Shown one piece after another: positions 52,954 to 62,015 of a stretch of 64,000 nucleotides of DNA. Source of the stretch: Pseudarthrobacter sulfonivorans. Its GTDB lineage: Bacteria > Actinomycetota > Actinomycetes > Actinomycetales > Micrococcaceae. Numbering within the stretch: the stretch's first letter is position 1; every line of letters starts with the position of its first letter. The position numbers and the translations under genes are program-made. The stretch spans positions 1,488,001 to 1,552,000 of the forward strand of contig NZ_CP013747.1 in NCBI RefSeq assembly GCF_001484605.1, written 5' to 3'. Under the pieces are notes generated by a model, which worked only from the letters and a program-made list of their open reading frames with translations, made no database searches and was not told where the DNA came from.

Positions 52954-54978
52954 TCAGTGTCCGAGGATCGCCTGTGCGATTTCGTCGGCGTCGCGGAGCG
53001 TCCGCTGCCCGCTGGCATACGTGGCGCCGCCCGGCTGGAGCGCTTCCGCGGCGATGGCCGTGCCCCACTGGGTTGCCGAAAGCTGCAGGCCCAACACATA
53101 GAGACCATCGGTGACCGAGCCGTTGGCCGCCACCGGCCGGTACGGGTGCGGCGCCACGTCCAGCCCGGTGGCCTGCACCGGCGCACCTTCCGCCGTCATC
53201 ATCAGCCGGGGCCGCACCATCCCGTCCGCAAGGAGCTGTTCCATGAGCGGTGAGTCGTTCGCGGACACGCGGTTGGCGGGCGCGAGGGCCTCCACCATGG
53301 TCTTCGCCGCCACCGGCGGACCGTTCACCCAGGGTGAGACGGCGGTAAAGCGGCCTGTCCGGCGGTCCACGCTGAACCGGGGGTCGGGCCCCGCAAAGCT
53401 AACCACGCCGGCACGCGCCAGGGCGGCCAGCTGTTCAGCGCGCAGCGCGGGCGGCCCGCTGGCCAGGCCCTCCACAAACGACTCAAACCAGCCACGCAGG
53501 CCGGCCACCCAGGACTCATCGGTGATGCCGCCGTCGGCCACTGCCGTTTTCAGCACCGCTCGCCCGTGATGCAGGGCTCCGATGGCCATCTTCACCGGAT
53601 CCTCCTCGCCCAATGCGGACCGGCGGGCGTCATCGAGCAGGTACTCGACGACGGCGGCATCCAGTTCAGCGCGCGATCCGAAGGACCTGCCCGCCAGGGG
53701 AGACGCGAGGCCCGGCAGATCGAGCCGGTGCCGCGGCCCGACGTGCACGGCCAGGACGCTCTCCACCGCGGCCTCCCAGTTGGCGGCGCTGTGGGCATGC
53801 GGCCGCAGCGCCTCCTCCAACGCGGCCAGGAAGTCGGACGCATCGGGGACGGCCGCCGGCTGCGAGCGCACCAGGGTGGAGTAGTAGGCCCAGAGGGTGT
53901 CGCGGTGCAGCAAGGGCCAGAGATCGTGGTCGAAACCCGGCCGGATTCCGGTGGCCGCGAACCGTTCCAGCGCGGCCTCGGTCAGGTACCGCAGGGTGAC
54001 CGACGCCGGGTAGTAGCCGGCCAGCGCTGCCTTGGCCCGGTACGGGGTACCGCGGCGGGATGCTGCAATGATCAGGGGCTCCTGGCCGGAAGGCTGATAC
54101 TCGAGCCGGGTTCCGGCGTCGATGAATTTTCCGCCGCGGCCCTCCGTGAGCTGGCCCATCGCGTCGAAGAAGTTCAGCCCCATGCCCCGGACGAGGACCG
54201 GTTCGCCGGCCGGAATCGCGGCCCAGTCGACGTCCGCAGGGACGGCCGGCGGGAAGTAGCTCAGGCCCAGCTGAGCGGCCGATGCCTGGAGTTCCCGCTG
54301 CTCCGGGTTCAGCCGGGACGCCAGGTGCCCCAAGGCGAGGACCACGGAATCGACCGTGAGGGAAGCGCCGCCGGCGAGTCCAACGTCGAACGTTCCGGTA
54401 CTTGGGGTTGTCCCGCCTGGGGTGCCGTCCCCTTGAGAGCCGTCCCACGGGGCGCCGTCCCCTGGCGTCCCCGGTGTTCCGTCGCGCGACGGGCGTACCG
54501 ATACGGCCGTCGTTTCGTGGAAACTGACGGTGACGCCGTCGGGCAGTTTTGCCGTCAGTTCGTCCAGCGTGCAGCGCAGGTAGCGGCCGTACAGCGCCCG
54601 GCTGGGGAAGTCCCGCGATCCCAAGGCAGCCAGTTCGGACCGCTCGTCCAGCGTCAGGGCCGGCATCGGCTCACGCTGCTGCCGGGCACGCCAGCGGTCG
54701 AACGTGGTGCCCGCGACGGGCGGCGCCAGCCGGGCGTCTTCCGGGATGACCGTGGGATAGAAGGACTGGGTGTTCATGAGGTACAGCCGGGACTGGCCGG
54801 GCTGCCACACGTGCCCCGGACCCGCCGGATAGGGGTCGATGACGTCGATATGGAGGGATGCGGGGCCGGAGTGGGCGGCAGCGTGGGCGGCGGCGTGTGC
54901 GAGCAGGCGCTCCAGCACACTGGTTCCCCGCGGTCCGGCACCGATGATGGCTGTCCGGATGCTCTTCGATTTACCCAC
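52954..54978 (-). CDS. FAD/NAD(P)-binding protein (FAD_NAD_bind_9 type)
   Basis: The 674-residue flavoprotein starts VGKSKSIRTAIIGAGPRGTSVLERLL, a GxGxxG FAD loop, with further blocks VIDPYPAGPGHVWQPGQSRLYLMNTQ and VVLALGHLAS that fit the large FAD_NAD_bind_9 group often annotated as adenylate cyclase-like or hydroxyacylglutathione-related by mistake. Its substrate is unknown. A Gly/Thr/Asp/Pro-rich insertion with imperfect repeats lies at about residues 168-195. The GTG start at 54978 is supported by TACTCT 7 bases upstream, excluding the longer reading into the S9 peptidase gene. Confidence 0.82.
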   Translation of the reverse strand: MGKSKSIRTAIIGAGPRGTSVLERLLAHAAAHAAAHSGPASLHIDVIDPYPAGPGHVWQPGQSRLYLMNTQSFYPTVIPEDARLAPPVAGTTFDRWRARQQREPMPALTLDERSELAALGSRDFPSRALYGRYLRCTLDELTAKLPDGVTVSFHETTAVSVRPSRDGTPGTPGDGAPWDGSQGDGTPGGTTPSTGTFDVGLAGGASLTVDSVVLALGHLASRLNPEQRELQASAAQLGLSYFPPAVPADVDWAAIPAGEPVLVRGMGLNFFDAMGQLTEGRGGKFIDAGTRLEYQPSGQEPLIIAASRRGTPYRAKAALAGYYPASVTLRYLTEAALERFAATGIRPGFDHDLWPLLHRDTLWAYYSTLVRSQPAAVPDASDFLAALEEALRPHAHSAANWEAAVESVLAVHVGPRHRLDLPGLASPLAGRSFGSRAELDAAVVEYLLDDARRSALGEEDPVKMAIGALHHGRAVLKTAVADGGITDESWVAGLRGWFESFVEGLASGPPALRAEQLAALARAGVVSFAGPDPRFSVDRRTGRFTAVSPWVNGPPVAAKTMVEALAPANRVSANDSPLMEQLLADGMVRPRLMMTAEGAPVQATGLDVAPHPYRPVAANGSVTDGLYVLGLQLSATQWGTAIAAEALQPGGATYASGQRTLRDADEIAQAILGH

Positions 54979-54985
54979 GGCATCC

Positions 54986-54991
54986 AGAGTA
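54986..54991 (-). promoter_or_regulatory. Leaderless -10 box of the FAD protein gene
   Basis: On the minus strand TACTCT is followed by GGATGCC and the GTG at 54978. Confidence 0.5.
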
Positions 54992-55053
54992 TCGGCATGC
55001 GCCGCAGGCACTTGACTTGCTTGCGGCGCGAAAATGTTGTTTGGATGGGGCGC

Positions 55054-57321
55054 ATGACCACCACTGCAGCTGATCAAGCGCCCGGTTCATCCGCCCCCGA
55101 ACCCACTGATGAGAACGTCTGGCTGGAGGAGATCTACGGCGAGGCACCGCTTGCCTGGGTCCGGGAGCAGAACGCCCGCACCGAGGACCTTTTGGAGGAC
55201 GCGGATTACGTAGGCCTGGAAGGAAGCATCCTGGAGGTGCTGGACTCCACGGACCGGATCGCCATGGTGGGCAAGCGCGGCGAGTGGTACTACAACTTCT
55301 GGAAGGATCAGGCGAACCCGAAGGGGCTGTGGCGCCGCACCAGCTGGGAAAGCTACCTGACGGACTCCCCCGTCTGGGACGTGCTGCTGGATGTGGATGC
55401 CCTCGCCGCCGCCGAAGGTGAGGAGTGGGTCTTCCACGGTGCCACGTTCCTGCGCCCCGCCGCCGGCGACCCGTACCGCCTCGCGCTGCTGGCGCTCTCC
55501 CCCGACGGCGGCGACGCCAACCGCTACCGCGAGTTCGACGTCGCGACCCGCACCTTTGTTGACCCGGCAGACGGCGGTTTTGACCTGCCGACGGCGAAGG
55601 GGAACGTCTCGTGGCTGGACGCGGACACGCTGCTGGTTGCCTCCACGGCCGGGGACCTGCCGCGGACCGCATCCTCATATGCCCGGACGGCTGTTACCCT
55701 GCGACGCGGCGACGCCCTTTCCGCGGCTGCCCGGCTTTTTGAGGTGCCGGAGGACCACATGATGGCCGTGGTGGCGCACGATTCCACTCCCGGTTTTGAG
55801 CGCACGTTCGCCGTGGACTACATCGATTTCTACAACCGCAGCACGTTCATCCGTTGGGACGACGCCTGGCTCGAGATCGATGCGCCGACAGATGTTAACC
55901 TCAGTGCGCACCGCGAATGGCTCCTGTTCCGGCCGCAGCAGGACTGGTCCCATGAGGGCAACACTTACCCCGCCGGGTCCTTGTTGGCCGCGAAGTTCGA
56001 GGACTACCTTGCGGGGGCACGGGATCTCTTGGTGCTGTTTGCGCCGGATGCGCACACTTCGCTGCAGTCGTGGAGCTGGACGCGGAATTTCCTGCTGCTG
56101 AACCTGCTGCGGGACGTCTCGTCCGAGATCCGGGTGCTGGATCCCTCTGTTCCCGGCGTTGCGGCCGACGGGGCTGCGTCCGATGGGCGTGCGGCCGACG
56201 GCGGCGCCTGGGCTTCGTCGCTGCTGGATGCCTGCCCGCCGCTGCACGACGTCAACGCCTACGCCGTGGACGACGAAGATGAAGGACCGGCCGACGGCGG
56301 TGCGGGCGACGACTTCTGGCTGGTCGCCACCGGATTCACCACCCCCAGCACACTGATGCGCGGAAGCCTCACGCGGAATCCTGCCGGGACCGCTGGCTCC
56401 GGCGGGGGCGTTGCCGGGACGGCTGGCGTGGTGAGCAGCCATGCGGCTGTCAAGGCGTCGCCGTCGTTCTTTAATGACGACAAGTACGAGGTGCAGCAGC
56501 ACTTCGCCGTGTCCGCGGACGGCACCCGCGTCCCCTACTTCCAGGTGGCCTCGCGGGACCTTGTCCTGGACGGGCAGAACCCCACGCAACTCTCCGGCTA
56601 CGGCGGCTTCGAAGTCTCCCGAACCCCTGCGTACAGCGGAACCGTCGGCAGGGCTTGGCTGGAACGCAGGACCGCCACCTCCGGCGGGCCCGGCGAGGCA
56701 GCGCACTCCCGCGGCGGCGTCTACGTTGTGGCCAACATCCGCGGCGGCGGCGAATACGGGCCATCCTGGCACCGGGCCGCACTCAAGGAAAACCGGCACC
56801 GCGCCTTCGAGGACTTTGCCGCCGTGGCGCAGCACCTCGTCCACCGTGGCGTCACCTCCCGGGAGCGGCTTGGCTGCGTGGGCGGGTCCAACGGCGGGCT
56901 GCTGGTGGGCAACATGCTCACGACCTACCCGGAACTTTTCGGGGCTATCTCCTGCGGCGTTCCGCTGCTGGACATGAGGCGCTACACCAAGCTCTCCGCC
57001 GGGCACTCCTGGATCGCCGAATACGGCGACCCGGACGTGGCGGCGGAATGGGAGTACATCAAGACCTTCTCCCCGTACCACCTGCTCAAGGACGGCGTGG
57101 AGTACCCCGAAACATTCATCTGGACGGCCACGTCGGATGACAGGGTGGGACCGGTCCAGGCCCGCAAGATGGCCGCCCGGATGCAGGCGATGGGCATCCC
57201 GAATGTCTGGTTCCACGAAGCGCTGGAAGGCGGCCACGCCGGAGCTTCGGACAACCGGCAGGCCGCCGCGCTGCAGGCCCGCAGCCAGCACTTCCTATGG
57301 CGGTCGCTGGCAGGCGGTTGA
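55054..57321 (+). CDS. S9 family prolyl oligopeptidase-type peptidase
   Basis: The 755-residue enzyme has an N-terminal beta-propeller (about 70-480) and a C-terminal alpha/beta-hydrolase. Catalytic Ser is in CVGGSNGGLL (about 611), Asp in TATSDDRVGP (about 694) and His in EGGHAGA (about 726). RGGGEYGPSWHRAA is the usual S9A block before the nucleophile. No signal peptide is seen, so it acts in the cytoplasm on small peptides. Gly/Ala/Asp-rich insertions (ADGAASDGRAADGG, AGTAGSGGGVAGTAG) interrupt the propeller. ATG 55045 is an alternative start. The downstream GNAT gene is coupled. Confidence 0.9.
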   Translation: MTTTAADQAPGSSAPEPTDENVWLEEIYGEAPLAWVREQNARTEDLLEDADYVGLEGSILEVLDSTDRIAMVGKRGEWYYNFWKDQANPKGLWRRTSWESYLTDSPVWDVLLDVDALAAAEGEEWVFHGATFLRPAAGDPYRLALLALSPDGGDANRYREFDVATRTFVDPADGGFDLPTAKGNVSWLDADTLLVASTAGDLPRTASSYARTAVTLRRGDALSAAARLFEVPEDHMMAVVAHDSTPGFERTFAVDYIDFYNRSTFIRWDDAWLEIDAPTDVNLSAHREWLLFRPQQDWSHEGNTYPAGSLLAAKFEDYLAGARDLLVLFAPDAHTSLQSWSWTRNFLLLNLLRDVSSEIRVLDPSVPGVAADGAASDGRAADGGAWASSLLDACPPLHDVNAYAVDDEDEGPADGGAGDDFWLVATGFTTPSTLMRGSLTRNPAGTAGSGGGVAGTAGVVSSHAAVKASPSFFNDDKYEVQQHFAVSADGTRVPYFQVASRDLVLDGQNPTQLSGYGGFEVSRTPAYSGTVGRAWLERRTATSGGPGEAAHSRGGVYVVANIRGGGEYGPSWHRAALKENRHRAFEDFAAVAQHLVHRGVTSRERLGCVGGSNGGLLVGNMLTTYPELFGAISCGVPLLDMRRYTKLSAGHSWIAEYGDPDVAAEWEYIKTFSPYHLLKDGVEYPETFIWTATSDDRVGPVQARKMAARMQAMGIPNVWFHEALEGGHAGASDNRQAAALQARSQHFLWRSLAGG

Positions 57322-57836
57322 TGTCTGTGTTGTCGGTGCGGCGGGCAGTCTCTGCTGACGTGGAACGGCTTGCCGCAATCCATGTCCGCTGCTGGCAGGA
57401 AACGTACCGTGGCATGCTGTCCGACGCTTTCCTGGCAGGCGTGGATCCGGCAGGCCGGCTGGCATTGTGGCACCAGCTGCTGGACCGGCCGAACCCCGCC
57501 GAGGTGTGGGCAGCGTGCGACGATGGCACTGTGGTGGGATTCGCCGGCGCCCGCCGACTGCCCGCTCCCGGTTCCCCGGCGGGCCACCCGCCGCCGTCGT
57601 CCGGTGACCTGGAGCTCTGGGGATTGTATTTGTTGGCATCGTATCAGGGGCTGGGCCTGGGGCGCCGGCTTCTCGAAGCCGCCTTGGGCAATAACGCGGC
57701 CAGTCTCTGGGTGGCCGCAGGCAATGCCCGGGCCATCGGATTCTACGAACGGCTCGGTTTCGTTCCGGACGGGGCCGAGGACCGGGTACCCGACTGGGAA
57801 GACCTCCGCGAAATCAGGTTGATCCGCTCCCGTTGA
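57321..57836 (+). CDS. GNAT family N-acetyltransferase
   Basis: The 171-residue protein has the GNAT acetyl-CoA loop in LASYQGLGLGRRLLEAAL (Q-x-x-G-x-G) and the C-terminal motif NARAIGFYERLGFVPDG. The Pro-rich segment PAPGSPAGHPPPSSG lies in a surface loop. Substrate is unknown. Its ATG overlaps the S9 peptidase stop by 1 base (TGATG), so the two proteins are co-translated, which may suggest action on related amino compounds. Confidence 0.9.
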   Translation: MSVLSVRRAVSADVERLAAIHVRCWQETYRGMLSDAFLAGVDPAGRLALWHQLLDRPNPAEVWAACDDGTVVGFAGARRLPAPGSPAGHPPPSSGDLELWGLYLLASYQGLGLGRRLLEAALGNNAASLWVAAGNARAIGFYERLGFVPDGAEDRVPDWEDLREIRLIRSR

Positions 57837-57947
57837 TCTGCTCTCTTGCGCAAGTGTTTGGGCCGGTGGGTGAGCCGGGGTTTTCGCGGGGCGCACGGCG
57901 TCGCGGGGCTTGTGTGCGGGCCCTGAGACAAGCGCTCACGGGCCGTT

Positions 57948-57977
57948 TTGCACTGCGTGCCCCGTTCTGCGTATCCT
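57948..57977 (+). promoter_or_regulatory. Promoter of tRNA-Ser(GCU)
   Basis: TTGCAC (57948-57953) and TATCCT (57972-57977) are 18 bases apart, a good sigma-70-type promoter. The tRNA starts 23 bases after the -10 box. Confidence 0.6.
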
Positions 57978-57999
57978 TGGTGGGCTAGTAATAGCCATT

Positions 58000-58087
58000 G
58001 GAGACGTGCCAGAGCGGCCGAATGGGCTTCACTGCTAATGAAGTGTGGGGCACAACTCCACCGGGGGTTCAAATCCCCCCGTCTCCG
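58000..58087 (+). tRNA. tRNA-Ser (anticodon GCU)
   Basis: Acceptor GGAGACG pairs with CGTCTCC, anticodon stem CTTCA/TGAAG holds loop CTGCTAA, and a long variable arm (GTGGGGCACAACTCCAC) is present. The T loop is TTCAAAT. The anticodon GCT reads AGC and AGU. CCA is not encoded. Confidence 0.97.
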
Positions 58088-58092
58088 CGTTT

Positions 58093-58119
58093 GGCCCCGG
58101 TCCTGGACCGGGGCCTTTT
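58093..58119 (+). terminator. Rho-independent terminator after tRNA-Ser(GCU)
   Basis: GGCCCCGGTCC closes on TGGA with CCGGGGCC and is followed by TTTT. Confidence 0.9.
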
Positions 58120-58148
58120 GCGTTCCCTGGGGAATTGCTTTTATGCCA

Positions 58149-58187
58149 CCAAACCCAAACTAGGTGGTAACCAAACCCAAACTAGGT
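58149..58187. repeat. Tandem 17-base direct repeat
   Basis: CCAAACCCAAACTAGGT occurs at 58149-58165 and 58171-58187, a 22-base period. The second copy runs into the left arm of the long palindrome. CCACC and GGTGG also bracket the first copy. Confidence 0.85.
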
Positions 58188-58236
58188 AGCAGTAACTGTC
58201 GTTATGAGCGCTCATAACGACAGATACTGCTACCTA
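58183..58236. repeat. 54-base palindrome with lac-operator-like centre
   Basis: The core 58196-58223 is a perfect 28-base palindrome (CTGTCGTTATGAGC and its complement). Outer arms TAGGTAGCAGTA and TACTGCTACCTA are also perfect, with a single A/A mismatch between core and arms. The centre TTATGAGCGCTCATAA contains TGAGCGCTCA, the symmetrical core of LacI-family operators. It lies about 100 bases before the MFS gene. Confidence 0.85.
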
Positions 58237-58334
58237 CATGGGCGGGAGCCGGGCGGTGTGGGGTGGGCTGGGCTGGCGGTCCGGGGTGCGGACGCCGGAG
58301 GCTCCACAAAGGGCTGCGGTGGCAGGATGGTGGA

Positions 58335-59816
58335 ATGGCAGTAAGCAATTCCCGGGGCGAGGAAACCAGCACAAGCCAGGCGTGGAATCCACGCCTGGCG
58401 CTACTGGTGGCTGCCACATTCTTTATGGAGTTCCTGGACGGCACCATCCTCACCACGGCCATCCCCAACATCGCCAGCGACTTTGGTGTTCCGGCCGCCG
58501 ACGTAAACATCACCATGACGGCCTACCTCATGACCGTGGCCATGGGTATCCCGCTCAGCGGCTGGCTTGCTGAACGTGTGGGGGCACGCAAGGTATTCTG
58601 CTTCGCGATTGCCCTCTTCACACTGGCTTCATTGGCCTGCGCCGTCAGCCCCGACCTGACTGTGCTGACGCTGAGCCGGATCCTGCAGGGCGCCGGTGGG
58701 GCCATGATGGTTCCGGTCGGCACCCTCCTGGTCCTGCGCGGCACACCCAAATCGGAGCTTCTGCGGGCGACGGCCTTCCTGGTGTGGCCGGCGCTGCTGG
58801 CGCCCGTACTGGCACCGCTTGTGGGCGGCGCCTTGACCACCTACCTGTCGTGGCACTGGATCTTCCTCATCAACCTGCCGTTGGGCGCGGCCGCCTTCAT
58901 CGCCGCGCTCAGCCTGGTACCAGCCGGCGCCGGAGACAGCACTCGACGGCTCGACTGGCTGGGCCTGCTCCTTACCACCACCGGTGTGGGCGCCTTGGTG
59001 GTGGGCCTGGAACTGGCCACGGCGCACCCGGACGGGCCCTGGGCAGCTATCAGCGCGGCTGCAGGGGTATGCGCCCTCGCGGCCGCCGTGCTGTGGATGA
59101 AGCGGGCCAACAACCCTCTGTTTGATCTCGGTGTTTTTTCGACCCGCACCTTCCGGGCCATGGCCACGGGCGGGTTCGTCTACCGCTTGACCATCAGCTC
59201 GGTGCCTTTCCTCCTGCCCCTGATGTTCCAGACCGGTTTCGGCTGGTCACCACTGCACGCCGGAATCATGGTGGCGGCCGTGTTCATCGGCAACATCGGC
59301 ATCAAACCGGCCACCACGCCGCTGATCCGACGTTTCGGTTTCCGGGCCATGCTGGTCTTCGGCTCCCTGGCATCGGCGGTGACCTTCGCCCTGTGCGCCC
59401 TGCTCACGCCGGACACGCCGCAGGCACTGATCTTCGCCCTGCTGGTGTGCAGCGGGGCCTTCCGCTCCATTGGCTTTTCCGCTTACGCGTCGGTGCAGTA
59501 CGCGGACATTGCACCCTCCCAGCTGACGTCGGCCAATTCCGTGTCGGCGACCCTGGTGCAGCTCGCCGCGGGCGCCGGCATCGCCGTTGGCGCCCTGCTG
59601 ATCCGGATTTTCGACGGCGTGGCGGCCTTCCCCACGGATCAGGCTGGCCCCTTCCGCGGAGCCTTCCTCACTATGGCCGTCCTGATGCTCTTCAGTACGG
59701 CGGACAGCCTGTCTCTGCACCGGCAGGCCGGCGCAGAGGTCAGCCGGCCTGGGCAAGCACGAGCGGAAGAACAGCCCCCGCCCCCGCCTGGCGCAGGGCA
59801 CGTCCAGCCACGGTAA
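58335..59816 (+). CDS. MFS transporter, DHA2-like drug exporter
   Basis: The 493-residue transporter has about 12 to 14 hydrophobic segments. FMEFLDGTILTTAIPNIASDFG in segment 1, with its buried Asp, and SRILQGAGGAMMVPVGTLLVLRG are hallmarks of the DHA2 proton-linked multidrug exporters. The hydrophilic C-terminus is Pro/Ala-rich. The ATG at 58335 gives a normal N-terminus; the longer reading to 58263 is unlikely. The last 77 bases overlap the 3' end of the convergent recQ-like gene. A long palindrome lies upstream and may be its control site. Confidence 0.9.
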   Translation: MAVSNSRGEETSTSQAWNPRLALLVAATFFMEFLDGTILTTAIPNIASDFGVPAADVNITMTAYLMTVAMGIPLSGWLAERVGARKVFCFAIALFTLASLACAVSPDLTVLTLSRILQGAGGAMMVPVGTLLVLRGTPKSELLRATAFLVWPALLAPVLAPLVGGALTTYLSWHWIFLINLPLGAAAFIAALSLVPAGAGDSTRRLDWLGLLLTTTGVGALVVGLELATAHPDGPWAAISAAAGVCALAAAVLWMKRANNPLFDLGVFSTRTFRAMATGGFVYRLTISSVPFLLPLMFQTGFGWSPLHAGIMVAAVFIGNIGIKPATTPLIRRFGFRAMLVFGSLASAVTFALCALLTPDTPQALIFALLVCSGAFRSIGFSAYASVQYADIAPSQLTSANSVSATLVQLAAGAGIAVGALLIRIFDGVAAFPTDQAGPFRGAFLTMAVLMLFSTADSLSLHRQAGAEVSRPGQARAEEQPPPPPGAGHVQPR

Positions 59817-61920
59817 CGGTCCACCGGCTGTCCACGAGGTCGTCGATCAGCATCACGCCCTGCCCGCGAAGTGTTGCCATGGCGGCCTCCAACTCCGGGC
59901 CCACCATCACGCGGTCCCAAACACCGGCCAACCGGTACGCGCTGTTGCCGCCACGGCTTCCAGTGGGTCCGCCGTGGCCCAGGTCCAGCTCGCCGAGGTA
60001 AGGGATCCTGCCGATTTCCGAAATTCCCTGGGCAAGGGAGCGGACCAGTTCAGGCTTGCTCCGGGAAGGCATGCTGACGATCGCGGCCGGCCGTCCTGCA
60101 CCGCTCCAGCCCGGGTTCCGGCCGTCACCGGTTGCCCATTCCCGCAGGACCTGGACACAGGCCTGGAGCATGGCAGGATCCACCGGACGATCTGCGGCGC
60201 CGGCCGCAAAGAGTTCCCGCAGCGCCCCGCCCCAGCCGAGATCGGTAAGCCTGGCCAGCACGCGGCCGTCCGCCAGTCCTTCGTCAGGCTTGATCTTGCC
60301 CTTGACCGGAACGCCCAGGCGGTCCATGCCGCTGGGCCACTGCAGCCGTGCCTCCAAGACACCGCCGGCGCGGGTGAGGGTCTGACCCGCCTCTGCCGTC
60401 GCGTCCTCGGCGATGTCGGCCCGGAACCAGCGGCCCGCGCAGTTATCGCACTTCCCGCAGGCGTGCGCCGTCTCGTCATCGAGGACCGAGGTGATGTATT
60501 CCATCCGGCAACCCGCGGTGTCCTGGTAGATCACCATGGAGTCCTGCTCGTCCACCCTGGCCTCGGCGATCCGGCGGTAGCGCTCGGCGTCGTAGATCCA
60601 CGGCTGGCCGGTCGAACGCCACCCCCCGCCGACACGTTCCACGGCGCCATCCACGGCCAGCACCTTCAGCAGGAGCTCCAGCGGGGTGCGGCGGAGATCG
60701 ACACGGGCCTCCAACGCCACCGTTGACACGGCAGTTCCGGCTTCAGCCAACGCTGTCAGCACCGCTGTGGCTTTCTCCTCGGACGGCATGGAGGCGGTGG
60801 CGAAGTACTGCCAGATATCCCGGTCTTCAGAACCCGGCAGCAACAGCACATCTGCGTTCGCCGCGCCACGGCCCGCGCGGCCCACCTGCTGGTAGTACGC
60901 CACGGGGGAGGACGGTGCCCCGAGGTGGACGACGAAGCCAAGGTCCGGTTTGTCGAAGCCCATGCCGAGCGCCGAGGTGGCCACCAGAGCCTTGACCTGG
61001 TTGTCCTTGAGCATCTGCTCTGCGCGCTCCCGGTCCGCGGGATCGGTCCTACCGGTGTATGCCTTAACTGTGTGCCCGGCTTCGGCGAGAAGCCGGGCAG
61101 TATCCTCGGCGGCGGAGACTGTCAGCGTGTAGATGATGCCGCTGCCGGGCAGATCGGCAAGGTGCGTCAGGAGCCAGCCCAGCCGTTCGCGGGAATTCGG
61201 GAGGGTCAGAACACCCAGGCGCAGGGAATCCCGGCCAAGGGTTCCGCGGATGGTGAGGACGCCGGCGCCCAGCTGTTCCTCGATGTCGTGGACCACGCGC
61301 GAGTTGGCTGTGGCGGTGGTGGCCAGGACAGGCACGGACTCCGGCAGCTGGGTGATCAGGTCAGCGATCCGGCGGTAGTCCGGCCGGAAGTCGTGGCCCC
61401 AGTCTGAAATACAGTGTGCCTCGTCAATCACCAGCAGGCCTGTCCGCCGGATGAGCTCCGGCAGCTGGTGCTCGCGGAAGGACGGGTTGGTGAGCCGTTC
61501 CGGCGAAACGAGCAGCACGTCGACTTCATCGGCAGCGAGCTGTTCCCGGACAGTGTCCCACTCCAGCTGGTTCGCCGAGTTGATGGCCACGGCGCGCACT
61601 CCGGCGCGGGCGGCGGCAGCCACCTGGTCCCGCATCAGGGCGAGCAGCGGCGAAACGATCAGGGTGGGTCCGGCGCCGCGCCGCCGGAGCAGCAGGGACG
61701 CCACAAAGTACACGGCCGATTTTCCCCAACCGGTGCGCTGGACCACCAAAGCCCGCCGGCCGCCGTCGACCAGTGCTTCAATCGCCTCAAACTGTCCGTC
61801 ATGGAAATCCGCCGCCGGATGCCCCACGAGTTCGCGGAGAACCTCCAGTGCCTGGCTTTTTGTGTCGGACGGCAAGTCAGGGGAAACGGAAAGGAGGGCG
61901 GCGTTCTGGGTATCGACCAT
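59740..61920 (-). CDS. RecQ-type ATP-dependent DNA helicase with phosphoribosyltransferase-like C-terminus
   Basis: The 726-residue superfamily 2 helicase has motif I QRTGWGKSAVYF, motif II DEAHCISDWGHDFRPDYR, motif III ATTATA, and motif VI QQVGRAGRGAAN. Zinc ligands follow as Cys in GCRMEY and CGKCDNC. The usual HRDC domain is absent. The C-terminal part (about 590-726) instead ends in a strand-DD-loop like that of phosphoribosyltransferases, GVMLIDDLVDSRWT, with Asp693-Asp694. The loop lacks the usual Thr-Gly, so catalysis is doubtful. ATG 61920 is preferred over an upstream start at 62001. It probably unwinds recombination or repair intermediates. Confidence 0.88.
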   Translation of the reverse strand: MVDTQNAALLSVSPDLPSDTKSQALEVLRELVGHPAADFHDGQFEAIEALVDGGRRALVVQRTGWGKSAVYFVASLLLRRRGAGPTLIVSPLLALMRDQVAAAARAGVRAVAINSANQLEWDTVREQLAADEVDVLLVSPERLTNPSFREHQLPELIRRTGLLVIDEAHCISDWGHDFRPDYRRIADLITQLPESVPVLATTATANSRVVHDIEEQLGAGVLTIRGTLGRDSLRLGVLTLPNSRERLGWLLTHLADLPGSGIIYTLTVSAAEDTARLLAEAGHTVKAYTGRTDPADRERAEQMLKDNQVKALVATSALGMGFDKPDLGFVVHLGAPSSPVAYYQQVGRAGRGAANADVLLLPGSEDRDIWQYFATASMPSEEKATAVLTALAEAGTAVSTVALEARVDLRRTPLELLLKVLAVDGAVERVGGGWRSTGQPWIYDAERYRRIAEARVDEQDSMVIYQDTAGCRMEYITSVLDDETAHACGKCDNCAGRWFRADIAEDATAEAGQTLTRAGGVLEARLQWPSGMDRLGVPVKGKIKPDEGLADGRVLARLTDLGWGGALRELFAAGAADRPVDPAMLQACVQVLREWATGDGRNPGWSGAGRPAAIVSMPSRSKPELVRSLAQGISEIGRIPYLGELDLGHGGPTGSRGGNSAYRLAGVWDRVMVGPELEAAMATLRGQGVMLIDDLVDSRWTVTVAGRALRQAGAGAVLPLVLAQAG

Positions 61921-62002
61921 TGATTCAGTATCCCAGCCCCCACCGACACCCATAAAGCCGGGACCGCCGTATGTGGACAACCGTAACGTCCGCGGCTCCA
62001 CG

Positions 62003-62008
62003 TAAGAT
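62003..62008 (+). promoter_or_regulatory. Leaderless -10 box of manB
   Basis: TAAGAT is followed by AAAACCC and the GTG of manB at 62016. A TGGACA at 61974 is 23 bases upstream, too far for a normal -35. Confidence 0.6.
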
Positions 62009-62015
62009 AAAACCC

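Noticed and set aside
53566..55053. About 496 extra codons in frame before the S9 peptidase
   Set aside because: They run antisense through the FAD protein gene. The S9 family start fits ATG 55054 or 55045.
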